A DNA stretch of 33,172 bases, from contig JAAWLO010000020.1 in assembly GCA_022797935.1 (NCBI GenBank), forward strand, positions 1 through 33,172, in the 5' to 3' direction. The translations under genes were made by a program, and so were the position numbers. The DNA comes from Oscillibacter sp. (GTDB lineage Bacteria; Bacillota; Clostridia; Oscillospirales; Oscillospiraceae). Each line of letters begins with the position of its first letter. Positions within the stretch are counted from its first letter, which is position 1. Shown piece after piece: positions 1 through 8,427 of the stretch. Below the pieces are notes generated by a model. It was not told where the DNA came from and did no database searches. It saw nothing but the letters and a program-made list of their open reading frames with translations.

Positions 1-522
1 CTCGCCGATCTCCTTGGGGATGCCCATGTAGGTCTGCCGCAGGAAGAACACGCCGAAGGCGCTGACGATGCCGGGGAAGACCAGAGCGAAGATGGTGTTA
101 GCCATGCCCATTTTCGCCACCATCTGATACTGGGGGATGATGAAGATCTGGCTGGGCAGGGACATCTGCACCAGGACGATGCCGAACAGCAGCTTCTTGC
201 CCCGGAAGTTCAGCATGGCGAAGGCGTAGCCCGCCATGGAGCTGAAGGCCACGGCGCAGATTACCCGGAAGAAGATGAGCAGGCCGGTGTTCAGATACAG
301 CTTGAGGAAGGGCAGGCTCTTCATGGCGTCGCCGAAGTTGCCGGTCACGATCTCCTCGGGGAAGATGGTGGGGGGCACCTGCATGCTCTCGGGGACGGTT
401 TTCAGACTGGTGAGGATCATCCACACAAAGGGGAAGATCATGATGAGGGAGCCCAAAATCAGGGCCGCGTAGGTGAGGACGGTCATTCGCTTCTGGGAGG
501 CCTCTAAAGAACGATTTTTCAT
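1..522 (-). CDS. Carbohydrate ABC transporter permease, MalG type (3' end cut by window)
   Basis: Inner-membrane permease of a CUT1 sugar importer, the second of two permeases in the operon. The visible 174 residues start MKNRSLEASQKR and run through an N-terminal membrane segment (about 14-33, TYAALILGSLIMIFPFVWMI), the periplasmic loop and further membrane segments. They include the MalG-type phrases SMAGYAFAMLNFRGKK, LPSQIFIIPQY and RQTYMGIPKEIGE. The last is the beginning of the EAA loop that contacts the ATPase, so the window edge cuts the gene inside that motif; roughly 100 residues should lie outside. The start is the ATG at 522, with AGGAGG about 7 bases upstream and 12 bases after the MalF-type stop. 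It is co-transcribed with the genes to its right. The substrate is unknown beyond probably a sugar or oligosaccharide. Confidence 0.93.
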   Translation of the reverse strand, partial: MKNRSLEASQKRMTVLTYAALILGSLIMIFPFVWMILTSLKTVPESMQVPPTIFPEEIVTGNFGDAMKSLPFLKLYLNTGLLIFFRVICAVAFSSMAGYAFAMLNFRGKKLLFGIVLVQMSLPSQIFIIPQYQMVAKMGMANTIFALVFPGIVSAFGVFFLRQTYMGIPKEIGE

Positions 523-534
523 CTTGTTTCCTCC

Positions 535-1422
535 TTACACGTCGTAGTTGACCCACTTTTTCTGCCCATAGAACTGGATCACGGTGATCATACCGATGAG
601 CAGGACGGTCCAGATGACGATGGCGGAGCCGGTGCCGCGGCTGCCGGCGATGAAGGACTCGCGGTAGAATAAATACATCAGGCTCTGTACGCTGGTGACG
701 GCGGGGTTGGTCTCCTCCACCATCATGTAGATCAGGTCGTAGACCTTGACGGCGGACATCAGGCGCATGATCATGACCACGAACAGGGTGGGGGACACCA
801 TAGGCAGGGTGATGGTGAAGAACTGCTTCACCTTGCCGGCGCCGTCGATGCTGTTGGCCTCGTAGAGGGTTTTCGGGATGTTCTGCAGGCCGGCCAGCAG
901 GAGGACGGCGTCGTAGCCGATGTTGCTCCAGATGGCCACGATAGCGCAGGAGACCATGACGATTTTGGGGTCGGTGATCCAGCCCACATGGGCGCCGAAG
1001 ACTTGGTTCAGGATGCCGTACTCGCCGTTGAAAATCCAGCGCCACACCATGGTGACGGCGGCGGGGGCGCAGACCATAGGCAGGAAGAAGATGGTCCGGA
1101 ACGCGCCCTTGCCCTTGATTTTCGCGTTCAGCAGCATAGCCACCAGCAGGGACAGGAACAGACCCACAGGCACGGTGAGGATGCAGAAATAAATGGTGTT
1201 CCAAGTAGCCCGCCAGAACTCCGGGTTCTGGAACATCTCGATGTAGTTGCCCAGACCGATGAACTTGTAATTGCCGAAGCCCAGGTGCTCACAGAAGCTG
1301 GTGTACAGCGTCTGCACAAAGGGCCACAGGTTCAGCACCACCAGACCAATGATGGTGGGGGCCACCATGATGTACGCCCAGTTTTGCTCCCGCCGGGCGG
1401 CGGCGGACAGATGATTCTTCAC
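535..1422 (-). CDS. Carbohydrate ABC transporter permease, MalF type
   Basis: First permease of the CUT1 sugar importer, 295 residues, the usual length for the MsmF/UgpA group. The N-terminal hydrophobic segment WAYIMVAPTIIGLVVLNLWP is followed by a periplasmic stretch and five more membrane segments. The EAA loop is clear near the C-terminal third (YEANSIDGAGKVKQFFTITLP), the coupling helix that docks on the ATPase. I start at the GTG at 1422 because GGGAGG sits 8 bases upstream of it. A GTG at 1443 would extend the frame seven codons, but that start lacks a ribosome site and collides with the stop of the binding-protein gene. It lies 17 bases after the binding-protein gene and 12 bases before the MalG-type gene, so one operon. 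Confidence 0.94.
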   Translation of the reverse strand: MKNHLSAAARREQNWAYIMVAPTIIGLVVLNLWPFVQTLYTSFCEHLGFGNYKFIGLGNYIEMFQNPEFWRATWNTIYFCILTVPVGLFLSLLVAMLLNAKIKGKGAFRTIFFLPMVCAPAAVTMVWRWIFNGEYGILNQVFGAHVGWITDPKIVMVSCAIVAIWSNIGYDAVLLLAGLQNIPKTLYEANSIDGAGKVKQFFTITLPMVSPTLFVVMIMRLMSAVKVYDLIYMMVEETNPAVTSVQSLMYLFYRESFIAGSRGTGSAIVIWTVLLIGMITVIQFYGQKKWVNYDV

Positions 1423-1439
1423 GATAAGACCCTCCCTTC

Positions 1440-2738
1440 TCACTCATCCGCCAGCTTCTTGGCGGTCTCGGTGTCCACAATGTTCTGGATGTTGGCGAGG
1501 CCGGTGTCGATATCCACCTGACCGGCGTAGATGCGGGTGAGCTCATCCAGGACGGGGGACTTCCACTTGGGACGGGCGGAGTTGTTGATGCTCTGAATGC
1601 CGTACTCGAATTGGTCCTCCACAACGCGGATGTTCAGGTCATAGCCGGCGTTTTCAAAGGCCTCGAAGTAAGGCTCCTCGGTGCCGATGTAGGCGGAGAC
1701 GGCGGCGCCATAGGAGCTGGCAATGCGCTGGGCCTCCTCGGTGCCGAAGAACTTGATGACGTCCAGGGCGGCTTCCCGGGTCTTGCCGTGGGCGGCGGTG
1801 GAATAGCACAGGCCGTTGGAAATGGTGGCCCGTCCGTCACCGCTCTCTGGGTCGGGGCACTTGGGCAGGGGGGCGATATCCCATTTGCCTTCCATGTTGG
1901 GGAAGTTGATGGATTTGTTCATCAGCTCCCAGTTGCCCTCTAAGTACATAGCACCGATTTCAGAGAAGAAGGCCGTGCCGGGCTGCGTTTCGGCGAAGTA
2001 GGCCTGGTCGGGGCACCAATCGTTGTCCTGGAGGCCGATGTAGAATTTCATGGCCTTTTTCGTAGCCGGCTGGGTGAAGCCCGCCTGGGTCTTATCTTCG
2101 TTGAGGATGTAGCCGCCGGCCTGATAGACAAAGCTCCAGTAACCCAGCTGATCCTCGTTGTAGGCCATATAGCCGTATTTGCCGGTTTTGTCATAGATAG
2201 CCTGGGAGGCACTGACAAGGTCGTCCCAGGTCCAGTTTTCGTCCGGATAGGACACACCGGCCTGGTCAAACATCTCCCGGTTGTAGACCAGCACGACATT
2301 GTCCTTGTCCTTGGGAACGCCGTACATCCGGCCATCACTGCCCTGGGCATTGGCGATGGAGATGTCGGAATAGTGATTCTCGTAAAAACCGGGTTCCACA
2401 TCCTCATAGAGGTCCGTGACATCCGCCAGCATTCCAAACTCTGCATAATAGAGAATCTGGTTGGTGTGCATCCAGAAGATGTCCGGCATGGTGTTGCTCT
2501 CGGCGGCAGCCTCCAGCTTGGTCCAGTACTCGGTCCAGCTGGTGACCTGCACTTCTATCATCACATCGGGATTCTGCGCGGTGTAGGCATCACAGATAGC
2601 CTGCATGCTGGCTCGCTGGGCGACGTCCCAGATCTGGAACGTCAGATGGGTTTTGCCATCGGCGGCGCCGCAGCCGCACAGGCTGAGCAGCAGCGTGAGG
2701 GCCAGAGCGATGGCACTGACGCGGGGGATTTTTTTCAT
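1440..2738 (-). CDS. Extracellular solute-binding lipoprotein of a CUT1 sugar ABC transporter (SBP family 1)
   Basis: Lipid-anchored receptor delivering sugar to the two permeases encoded just downstream. It has 432 residues. The N-terminus MKKIPRVSAIALALTLLLSL is a signal peptide ending in a lipobox (LCGC), followed by TFQIWDVAQRASMQAICDAY, the typical opening of family 1 binding proteins. Other family features are the YTAQNPDVMIEVQ region, MPDIFWMH, GVPKDKDN, and the late conserved piece (ISNGLCYSTAAHGKTREAALDVIKF). The ATG at 2738 is chosen for its GAGGAG ribosome site and because the signal peptide begins there; the open frame continues upstream without coding character. It has its own likely promoter (2790-2819) and a long inverted repeat upstream, so it is probably regulated separately from the ATPase and AraC genes. 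The sugar is not identifiable from sequence alone. Confidence 0.94.
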   Translation of the reverse strand: MKKIPRVSAIALALTLLLSLCGCGAADGKTHLTFQIWDVAQRASMQAICDAYTAQNPDVMIEVQVTSWTEYWTKLEAAAESNTMPDIFWMHTNQILYYAEFGMLADVTDLYEDVEPGFYENHYSDISIANAQGSDGRMYGVPKDKDNVVLVYNREMFDQAGVSYPDENWTWDDLVSASQAIYDKTGKYGYMAYNEDQLGYWSFVYQAGGYILNEDKTQAGFTQPATKKAMKFYIGLQDNDWCPDQAYFAETQPGTAFFSEIGAMYLEGNWELMNKSINFPNMEGKWDIAPLPKCPDPESGDGRATISNGLCYSTAAHGKTREAALDVIKFFGTEEAQRIASSYGAAVSAYIGTEEPYFEAFENAGYDLNIRVVEDQFEYGIQSINNSARPKWKSPVLDELTRIYAGQVDIDTGLANIQNIVDTETAKKLADE

Positions 2739-2789
2739 AACTCCACTCCTCTGCTTCATAGTTACCGCGGTATTTCTGAATTCCCTTTC

Positions 2790-2819
2790 AATATAATCCC
2801 GCGCCCAGTGTGGTGTAAA
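2790..2819 (-). promoter_or_regulatory. Putative sigma-A promoter of the binding-protein gene
   Basis: On the minus strand TTTACA (2819-2814) is followed after 18 bases by TATATT (2795-2790), or after 17 bases by TTATAT. The start of transcription would be near 2784, giving a leader of about 45 bases before the ATG at 2738. It lies directly downstream of the inverted repeat at 2836-2898, the usual arrangement for an activator site. Confidence 0.6.
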
Positions 2820-2835
2820 TGGACGGGATTTCACG

Positions 2836-2898
2836 AAATATACCCAAATGTTGTATTGCGCGGCTTTTGCGCATATGGAACAACATTTGGGTATATTT
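2836..2898. repeat. Perfect 19-bp inverted repeat, probable operator of the sugar operon
   Basis: AAATATACCCAAATGTTGT at 2836-2854 is repeated in exact reverse complement at 2880-2898, separated by 25 bases that contain a smaller TGCGC/GCGCA palindrome. Centre-to-centre distance is 44 bp, about four helical turns. The arms are AT-rich in a GC-rich neighbourhood and sit 16 bp upstream of the -35 box. AraC-family activators such as RhaS are known to bind pairs of inverted 17-bp half-sites next to the -35, and an AraC-family gene ends 118 bp upstream. As RNA the same sequence would form a very long hairpin, so a role as terminator of the ATPase-araC transcript is an alternative. Confidence 0.75.
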
Positions 2899-3016
2899 TT
2901 AAAAATTTCATGAATCTGTACAGAGTGTGGGAAATTATTTTGTGAAAAGCGCCATGATTGGTTTGAAATGCCAGATAACGGAGGAGGAGAATGCTGTTGA
3001 AGATGGAAGAGGATTG

Positions 3017-3886
3017 TCAAGATATGCCAAAATGCGGGATTTTCCCGACGGGCCCGCCCGGCGCGCCTTCCAGATATTCACTGGGGGAGAGGCCGGTTTC
3101 CCGTCGAAAAACCTTGGCAAAATAGTTGGCGTTGGCGAAGCCGGAGGCCTCCGCCACATAGGTGATGGTGGTATCCGGGTCCCGCAAAAGCAGCTTGGCG
3201 TACTCAATGCGGACGCGGGTAATATATTTCCCCGGTGAAATGCCGGTTTTCCGGGAAAACACCCGGCTGAGGTGGGCCGGGGAAACCTCCAGACGTTCCG
3301 CCAGCTCCTCCACGCCCTCCAGGAAAGGAAATTCCTCCTGGATAATGGAGAGAGCGGCCTCCACCAGAGGCGTGGACTCACCGGTATTTGGGGCGGCGGG
3401 GGGCAGAGCGCGCAGGCGCAGCAGCAGAGAGTAGGCCAGGGCGGAGGCGGCATCTCCCGGGGCCTGTCCCTGTTCTTCCTCCAGAACAGCCAGGGACAGC
3501 ACGGTCTCCCGGACGGCTGCCGCGCCGCCGCAGAAAAGGGCGCAGCCCTCTGCCAAAGAGCCGGCCAGCAGCTGGGGAACCAGGTCTCCCCGCAGAAGAA
3601 GCAGCAGGTAGAGGCCATCTGTTACAGCCTGGAGGGTGTAATCGCCCGGATTCTCCAGCAAAAATGCCTGCCCGGTCTCCAGCAGAGCATACTGCCCGTA
3701 GGCGGAGACGGTGAGATTGCCCTGGGCGGCGGCCAAAATATAGTCCCCGGTCTGACCGAAGCCGGTAATCCGGTCCCCGGCGGAGAGGGGGAGGTGCCGG
3801 GCAAAGGGCAGGACCAGCAGCCCCTGAACAAGCTTGTCAGGAGCCGCTGGCCGGATGTCTCGTTTTTCATGAGGACGAGGGGGCAT
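3017..3886 (-). CDS. AraC-family transcriptional regulator
   Basis: DNA-binding regulator, 289 residues, most likely controlling the surrounding sugar operon. The N-terminal half (about 15-120, PLSAGDRITGFGQTGDYILA) looks like the cupin-type AraC ligand domain, with no other recognisable signal. The C-terminal 95 residues hold the two helix-turn-helix units of the family: GVEELAERLEVSPAHLSRVF with the connecting SRKTGISPGKYITRVRIEYA, then ITYVAEASGFANANYFAKVF and RRETGLSPSEYL. The start is the ATG at 3886, preceded by GGGAGG. A TTG at 3922 would lengthen it but overlaps the ATPase gene. It lies 25 bases after the ATPase gene and 278 bases before the binding-protein gene. Placement inside the operon suggests a local activator sensing the transported sugar; that is inference. 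Confidence 0.93.
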   Translation of the reverse strand: MPPRPHEKRDIRPAAPDKLVQGLLVLPFARHLPLSAGDRITGFGQTGDYILAAAQGNLTVSAYGQYALLETGQAFLLENPGDYTLQAVTDGLYLLLLLRGDLVPQLLAGSLAEGCALFCGGAAAVRETVLSLAVLEEEQGQAPGDAASALAYSLLLRLRALPPAAPNTGESTPLVEAALSIIQEEFPFLEGVEELAERLEVSPAHLSRVFSRKTGISPGKYITRVRIEYAKLLLRDPDTTITYVAEASGFANANYFAKVFRRETGLSPSEYLEGAPGGPVGKIPHFGIS

Positions 3887-3911
3887 ATGGACCTCCCTGG
3901 AACCGGCAGGG

Positions 3912-5009
3912 TCAGTGGGCAATGGCCTGCTCGGTCTCCTTGTCGAAGAGGTGGATTTTGTCTTTGTCCAGATTCAGCGCGGCAATGTCTCCCACCTTGC
4001 CGGGATAGCTGGAGGGAGCGCGCACCACCAATTTGCTGCCCTGGCAGTCCAGGTGGAGATGGGTCTCGGCGCCCATGAGCTCCGTGATTTCGATCTTGGC
4101 GTCCAGGTTGTGGGCGCCGCCGTCCGTAACGGGGTCCAAATCTTCGGGACGGATGCCCAGCACCACGGTTTTGCCGATGTAAGCGCCCAGCACGTCCTTG
4201 TTCATGCGCGGAGGCAGGGTGATGGAGTGGCCGCAGGTCTTGGCTGCAAAGCCGCCGTTCTCCTCGGCGATGACAGCGTCCAGGAAGTTCATCTGGGGAG
4301 AGCCGATAAAGCCTGCTACGAAGAGGTTGCAGGGACGGTCATAGAGCGTCTGGGGAGTGTCATTTTGCTGGATGATGCCGGATTTCATGACGACAATGCG
4401 GTCGCCCATGGTCATGGCCTCGGTCTGGTCATGGGTGACGTAGACGAAGGTGGTCTGCAGGCGCTTGTGGAGGCGGCTGATCTCCGCCCGCATGGCGGTG
4501 CGCAGCTTGGCGTCCAGGTTGGAGAGGGGTTCGTCCAGCAGGAACACGGCGGGATTGCGGACCATAGCCCGGCCCAGGGCAACGCGCTGGCGCTGGCCGC
4601 CGGAGAGCGCCTTGGGCTTGCGGTTCAGGAGATGTTCCAGGTCCAGGGCCCGGGCGGCCTCGTGAACCCGGCGGTCAATCTCATCCTGGGGAATTTTCTG
4701 AAGCGTCAGGCCGAAGGCGATATTTTTGTAGACGGTCATGTGGGGATACAGCGCGTAGTTCTGGAAGACCATGGCAATATCCCGGTCCTTGGGGGCCACG
4801 TCGTTGACAACCCGGTCGCCAATGTACAGCTCGCCGCTGGAGATGTCTTCCAGACCGGCGATCATCCGCAGGGTGGTGGACTTGCCGCAGCCGGAGGGAC
4901 CCACCAGAATGACGAATTCCTTGTCCTGAATCTCCAGGTTCAGGTCAGGGACGACGGTGACGTTGCCGGGATAGGTTTTTTCCACATGTTTAAACGTAAT
5001 GCTGGCCAT
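3912..5009 (-). CDS. ugpC: ABC transporter ATP-binding protein, UgpC/MsmX/MalK family
   Basis: ATPase energising CUT1 sugar import, 365 residues, full family length. The ABC domain spans about 1-235: Walker A GPSGCGKST, Q-loop in VFQNYALYPHMTVYKNIAFG, signature LSGGQRQRVALGRAMVRNP, Walker B VFLLDEPLSNLD and the switch histidine in VTHDQTEAMTMGD. The remainder is the MalK-type regulatory TOBE region (GIRPEDLDP, and ETHLHLDCQGSKLVVR). The ATG at 5009 is chosen because GAGGAGG precedes it and the protein then begins MASITFKHVEKTYPG; the open frame further upstream is non-coding in character. It is the first gene of the sugar operon. In many Firmicutes one MsmX-type ATPase serves several importers, so this protein may energise more than the neighbouring permeases. 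Confidence 0.95.
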   Translation of the reverse strand: MASITFKHVEKTYPGNVTVVPDLNLEIQDKEFVILVGPSGCGKSTTLRMIAGLEDISSGELYIGDRVVNDVAPKDRDIAMVFQNYALYPHMTVYKNIAFGLTLQKIPQDEIDRRVHEAARALDLEHLLNRKPKALSGGQRQRVALGRAMVRNPAVFLLDEPLSNLDAKLRTAMRAEISRLHKRLQTTFVYVTHDQTEAMTMGDRIVVMKSGIIQQNDTPQTLYDRPCNLFVAGFIGSPQMNFLDAVIAEENGGFAAKTCGHSITLPPRMNKDVLGAYIGKTVVLGIRPEDLDPVTDGGAHNLDAKIEITELMGAETHLHLDCQGSKLVVRAPSSYPGKVGDIAALNLDKDKIHLFDKETEQAIAH

Positions 5010-5039
5010 AAAGGATGCCTCCTCAGTGATTTTGGCAAC

Positions 5040-5068
5040 AGGATAGCACGGCCCCGGCAGGGGCGCAA
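5040..5068 (-). promoter_or_regulatory. Putative promoter of the ATPase/araC/sugar operon
   Basis: Minus-strand TTGCGC (5068-5063), 17-base spacer, TATCCT (5045-5040), about 30 bases before the ATG at 5009. It sits back to back with the promoter of the divergent DUF624 gene. Confidence 0.55.
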
Positions 5069-5151
5069 GGGTAAATTCCCGACAGGGGCGGTAAAAAAGC
5101 GACTTTCTGGAGCGATGCGAGAAAAATACCCGGCAGGTCAGATTCTTGCCC

Positions 5152-5180
5152 TTGTGCGGAGGGGGAGGTTGTGTTATACT
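5152..5180 (+). promoter_or_regulatory. Putative promoter of the DUF624 gene
   Basis: TTGTGC (5152-5157), 17-base spacer, TATACT (5175-5180), 38 bases before the ATG at 5219. The -10 box is five of six matches to consensus. Confidence 0.65.
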
Positions 5181-5218
5181 GTGCAACTGACCATTAGGAC
5201 AGAATAGGAGAACTGGGT

Positions 5219-5881
5219 ATGTTTTTTCGAAAAGACTACGCGAAGCCCGGCCCCGGCATAGAGCCCGACGCACCGGAAAAAACCGGCATAGGCCGTTTTG
5301 CGGAGATTCTGTCCCTGGAATGCGTGACGCTGGTGAAGCTGAATCTTCTGTTTCTGCTCACCTGCCTTCCGGTGGTTACCATACCGGCAGCAGTGTTTGC
5401 CCTGAATCAGGTGACAAGAATGATGATACTGGACCAGCCTGTGACCTGTTTCTATCATTACCGGATGGCCTTGCGGACCTTCTGGCGGCGGGCTTATGGA
5501 GCTTTTTTCCTGGTGGGGCTGCCCCTGGTGTTCTCCGGCTATGGTCTGTGGTTCTACCTGAGCCGGGCGGCGGAGCATCTTATATATTGGCTGCCCTTTC
5601 TGCTCTGTTCCACCGTATTTCTCCTGACGATGCTGGCTTCCACTTATTTTTACGGCCTGCTGACTACGGAGCGGAGTTTTCGGACGTGTCTTCGTCTGGC
5701 GCTGCTGCTGGGCGGAGCGAGGCCTTTGCGGGGATTTTTGGCGGCGCTGTCTGTTTATGGAACACTCGTGCTGGCGGTGCTGGAATTTCCCTTGAGCGGA
5801 ATTTATCTGCTGCTGATCGGTTTTTCGGTGCCCAGTCTTCTGGGAGGATTCTTTATCCGGACGGTTTTGAAGCAGCTCTGA
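5219..5881 (+). CDS. YesL/DUF624 family membrane protein
   Basis: Integral membrane protein of 220 residues in the DUF624 (YesL) family, which is found next to CUT1 sugar transporters in Firmicutes; its biochemical role is not established. About five hydrophobic helices are visible: around 40-62 (VKLNLLFLLTCLPVVTIPAAVFAL), 95-117 (AYGAFFLVGLPLVFSGYGLW), 120-145 (IYWLPFLLCSTVFLLTMLAS), 170-188 and 190-215. The conserved family opening with a Leu/Asn-rich first helix and an N-terminal FRKDYAKPGPG-type stretch is present. AGGAG lies about 7 bases before the ATG. It is divergent from the sugar operon and shares its control region, so it is probably an accessory or regulator of that transporter. 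A strong terminator follows immediately. Confidence 0.88.
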   Translation: MFFRKDYAKPGPGIEPDAPEKTGIGRFAEILSLECVTLVKLNLLFLLTCLPVVTIPAAVFALNQVTRMMILDQPVTCFYHYRMALRTFWRRAYGAFFLVGLPLVFSGYGLWFYLSRAAEHLIYWLPFLLCSTVFLLTMLASTYFYGLLTTERSFRTCLRLALLLGGARPLRGFLAALSVYGTLVLAVLEFPLSGIYLLLIGFSVPSLLGGFFIRTVLKQL

Positions 5882-5896
5882 GACGGCGTCTGACAG

Positions 5897-5940
5897 CCTC
5901 CGCGGAACGACATTCAGGTTCCGTGGAGGTTTTTCTGTTT

Positions 5941-5942
<2 letters not shown>
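5897..5942 (+). terminator. Rho-independent terminator of the DUF624 gene
   Basis: Stem CCTCCGCGGAAC (5897-5908), 9-base loop, GTTCCGTGGAGG (5918-5929) with one G-U pair, followed by TTTTTCTGTTTTT. The run ends on the last bases of the convergent recombinase gene. Confidence 0.92.
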
Positions 5943-6984
<1,042 letters not shown>

Positions 6985-7012
6985 TTGACAAACTGGGAAT
7001 CTTTGATAAAAT
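6985..7012 (+). promoter_or_regulatory. Strong sigma-A promoter of the DUF3798 operon
   Basis: Exact consensus TTGACA (6985-6990), 16-base spacer, TAAAAT (7007-7012) in an AT-rich stretch. Transcription should begin near 7019, just before the palindrome at 7023, leaving a leader of about 97 bases. Confidence 0.82.
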
Positions 7013-7022
7013 AATAGAGTCT

Positions 7023-7114
7023 GAAAAGGCATATGCCTTTTCCCGGTTCACACCGTGAACCGGGAACACCGTTTGCCTGAAAGGACGGAAACAGATTGAT
7101 TTTGGAGGTTCACG
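7023..7114 (+). promoter_or_regulatory. Structured leader with two palindromes and possible alternative pairing to the ribosome site
   Basis: GAAAAGGCATATGCCTTTTC (7023-7042) is a perfect 20-bp palindrome placed where a repressor bound just after the transcription start would sit. It abuts a perfect 10-bp stem, CCCGGTTCAC (7042-7051) with GTGAACCGGG (7055-7064) and a three-base loop. CGTGAACC (7054-7061) in the second arm is also complementary to GGTTCACG (7107-7114), which overlaps the GGAGG ribosome site at 7104-7108. The two pairings exclude each other, as in a translational switch. It does not match any riboswitch class I know. Confidence 0.6.
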
Positions 7115-7115
7115 A

Positions 7116-8408
7116 ATGAAGAAGTTACTCAGCATGCTGCTGGCGCTTGCCATGCTGCTGGCCCTGGCGGGCTGCGGCGGCGGAACCGGCGGCGATACGC
7201 AGCAGACCCCGGGCGGTTCGGACGGCAACCAGACCCAGGGCAGTGACAGTGTCGGCACGGAGGATAACGGCAGCGGCGCAGATTCTGACGGTATTGGCGA
7301 CTATCACATTGGTATTGTTACCGGTTCCGTTTCCCAGTCCGAGGATGACCGCCGCGGCGCTGAGGCCTTCCAGGCCAAGTACGGCGAGGACAAGGTCACT
7401 CTGGCCATCTATCCCGACAACTTCACCGAGGAGCTGGAGACCACCATTCAGACCATTGTCAACATGTCTGACGATCCTCTGATGAAGGCCATCATTGTCA
7501 ACCAGTCCGTCCCCGGCACCACCGAGGCCTTCCGTCAGATTAAGGAGCGCCGCCCGGACATCATCTGCATTGCCGGCGAGTCTCACGAGGACCTGCCGGA
7601 GATCGGCTCTGCCGCCGACCTGGTCTGCAACAACGACTTCGTCTCCCGCGGCTACCTGATTATCCGCACCGCTCATGAGCTGGGCTGCGACACCTTTGTG
7701 CACATCTCCTTCCCCCGGCACATGGCCTATGAGACCATGAGCCGCCGTGTGGCCGTTATGCGCGCTGCCTGCGAGGAGTTTGACATGCGCTTTGAGCTGG
7801 AGACCGCTCCCGACCCCACCTCTGACGTGGGTATCCCCGGCGCCCAGGCTTATATCCTGGAGAACGTTCCCTCCTGGGTTCAGAAGTACGGCGAGAAAGC
7901 CGCCTATTTCTGCACCAACGATGCCCACACCGAGCCCCTGCTGAAGCGGCTGGTGGAGTACGGCGGCTACTTCATTGAGGCCGACCTGCCCTCTCCTCTG
8001 ATGGGCTATCCCGGCGCTCTGGGTCTGGACCTCACCGAGGAGGCCGGCGACTTTGAGAAGATCCTGGCCAAGGTGGAGTCCGCCCTGGTTGAGAAGGGCG
8101 CTGCCGATCGTTTCGGCACCTGGGCTTACTCCTATGGCTACACCATGTCTGCCGGTCTGGCTGAGCACGCCAAGAACGTTATCGAGGGCGTCAGCGAGAT
8201 CACCGATATGGACGCGGTTGCCGCCGCTCTCCAGGTTTACTCTCCCAACGCGGAGTGGAACGGTGCGGGTTACACCAACGCCACCACGGGCGTCAAGTCT
8301 GAGAACATCTTCTTGATTTATCAGGACACCTATATCATGGGCGATCCCGGCCATTATATGGGTTCCACGCAGGTGGAGATCCCTGAGAAGTACTACACCG
8401 TCAGCTGA
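7116..8408 (+). CDS. DUF3798 family substrate-binding-like lipoprotein
   Basis: Lipoprotein of 430 residues, probably the substrate receptor of the ABC transporter encoded behind it. The signal peptide MKKLLSMLLALAMLLALAGC ends in a lipobox with Cys20, then a low-complexity Gly/Ser/Thr/Gln/Asp linker to about residue 65 that lifts the domain off the membrane. From GDYHIGIVTGSVSQSEDD onward the sequence matches what I know of DUF3798, a family with a periplasmic-binding-protein-like fold and no assigned ligand: PGTTEAFRQIKERRPDIICIAGES, HISFPRHMAYETMSRR, and the C-terminal SENIFLIYQDTYIMGDPGHY. Codon use is strongly biased to GCC, CTG, ATC, TCC and CGC compared with its neighbours, as expected for an abundant receptor. 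GGAGG lies 7 bases before the ATG. A hairpin follows before the ATPase gene. Confidence 0.85.
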   Translation: MKKLLSMLLALAMLLALAGCGGGTGGDTQQTPGGSDGNQTQGSDSVGTEDNGSGADSDGIGDYHIGIVTGSVSQSEDDRRGAEAFQAKYGEDKVTLAIYPDNFTEELETTIQTIVNMSDDPLMKAIIVNQSVPGTTEAFRQIKERRPDIICIAGESHEDLPEIGSAADLVCNNDFVSRGYLIIRTAHELGCDTFVHISFPRHMAYETMSRRVAVMRAACEEFDMRFELETAPDPTSDVGIPGAQAYILENVPSWVQKYGEKAAYFCTNDAHTEPLLKRLVEYGGYFIEADLPSPLMGYPGALGLDLTEEAGDFEKILAKVESALVEKGAADRFGTWAYSYGYTMSAGLAEHAKNVIEGVSEITDMDAVAAALQVYSPNAEWNGAGYTNATTGVKSENIFLIYQDTYIMGDPGHYMGSTQVEIPEKYYTVS

Positions 8409-8427
8409 TAATCATTTCAATCAAAAC

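Noticed and set aside
98-1204. Minus-strand frame of 368 codons overlapping both permease genes
   Set aside because: Same strand but wrong frame; Arg/His/Pro-rich product, whereas the true frames give membrane permeases with EAA loops.
2739-3020. Upstream extension of the binding-protein frame
   Set aside because: It would remove the signal peptide from the N-terminus and read through the inverted repeat and promoter.
7013-7115. Known riboswitch in the DUF3798 leader
   Set aside because: I could not match purine, preQ1, guanidine, lysine or other classes I know; only the palindromes and alternative pairing are supported.
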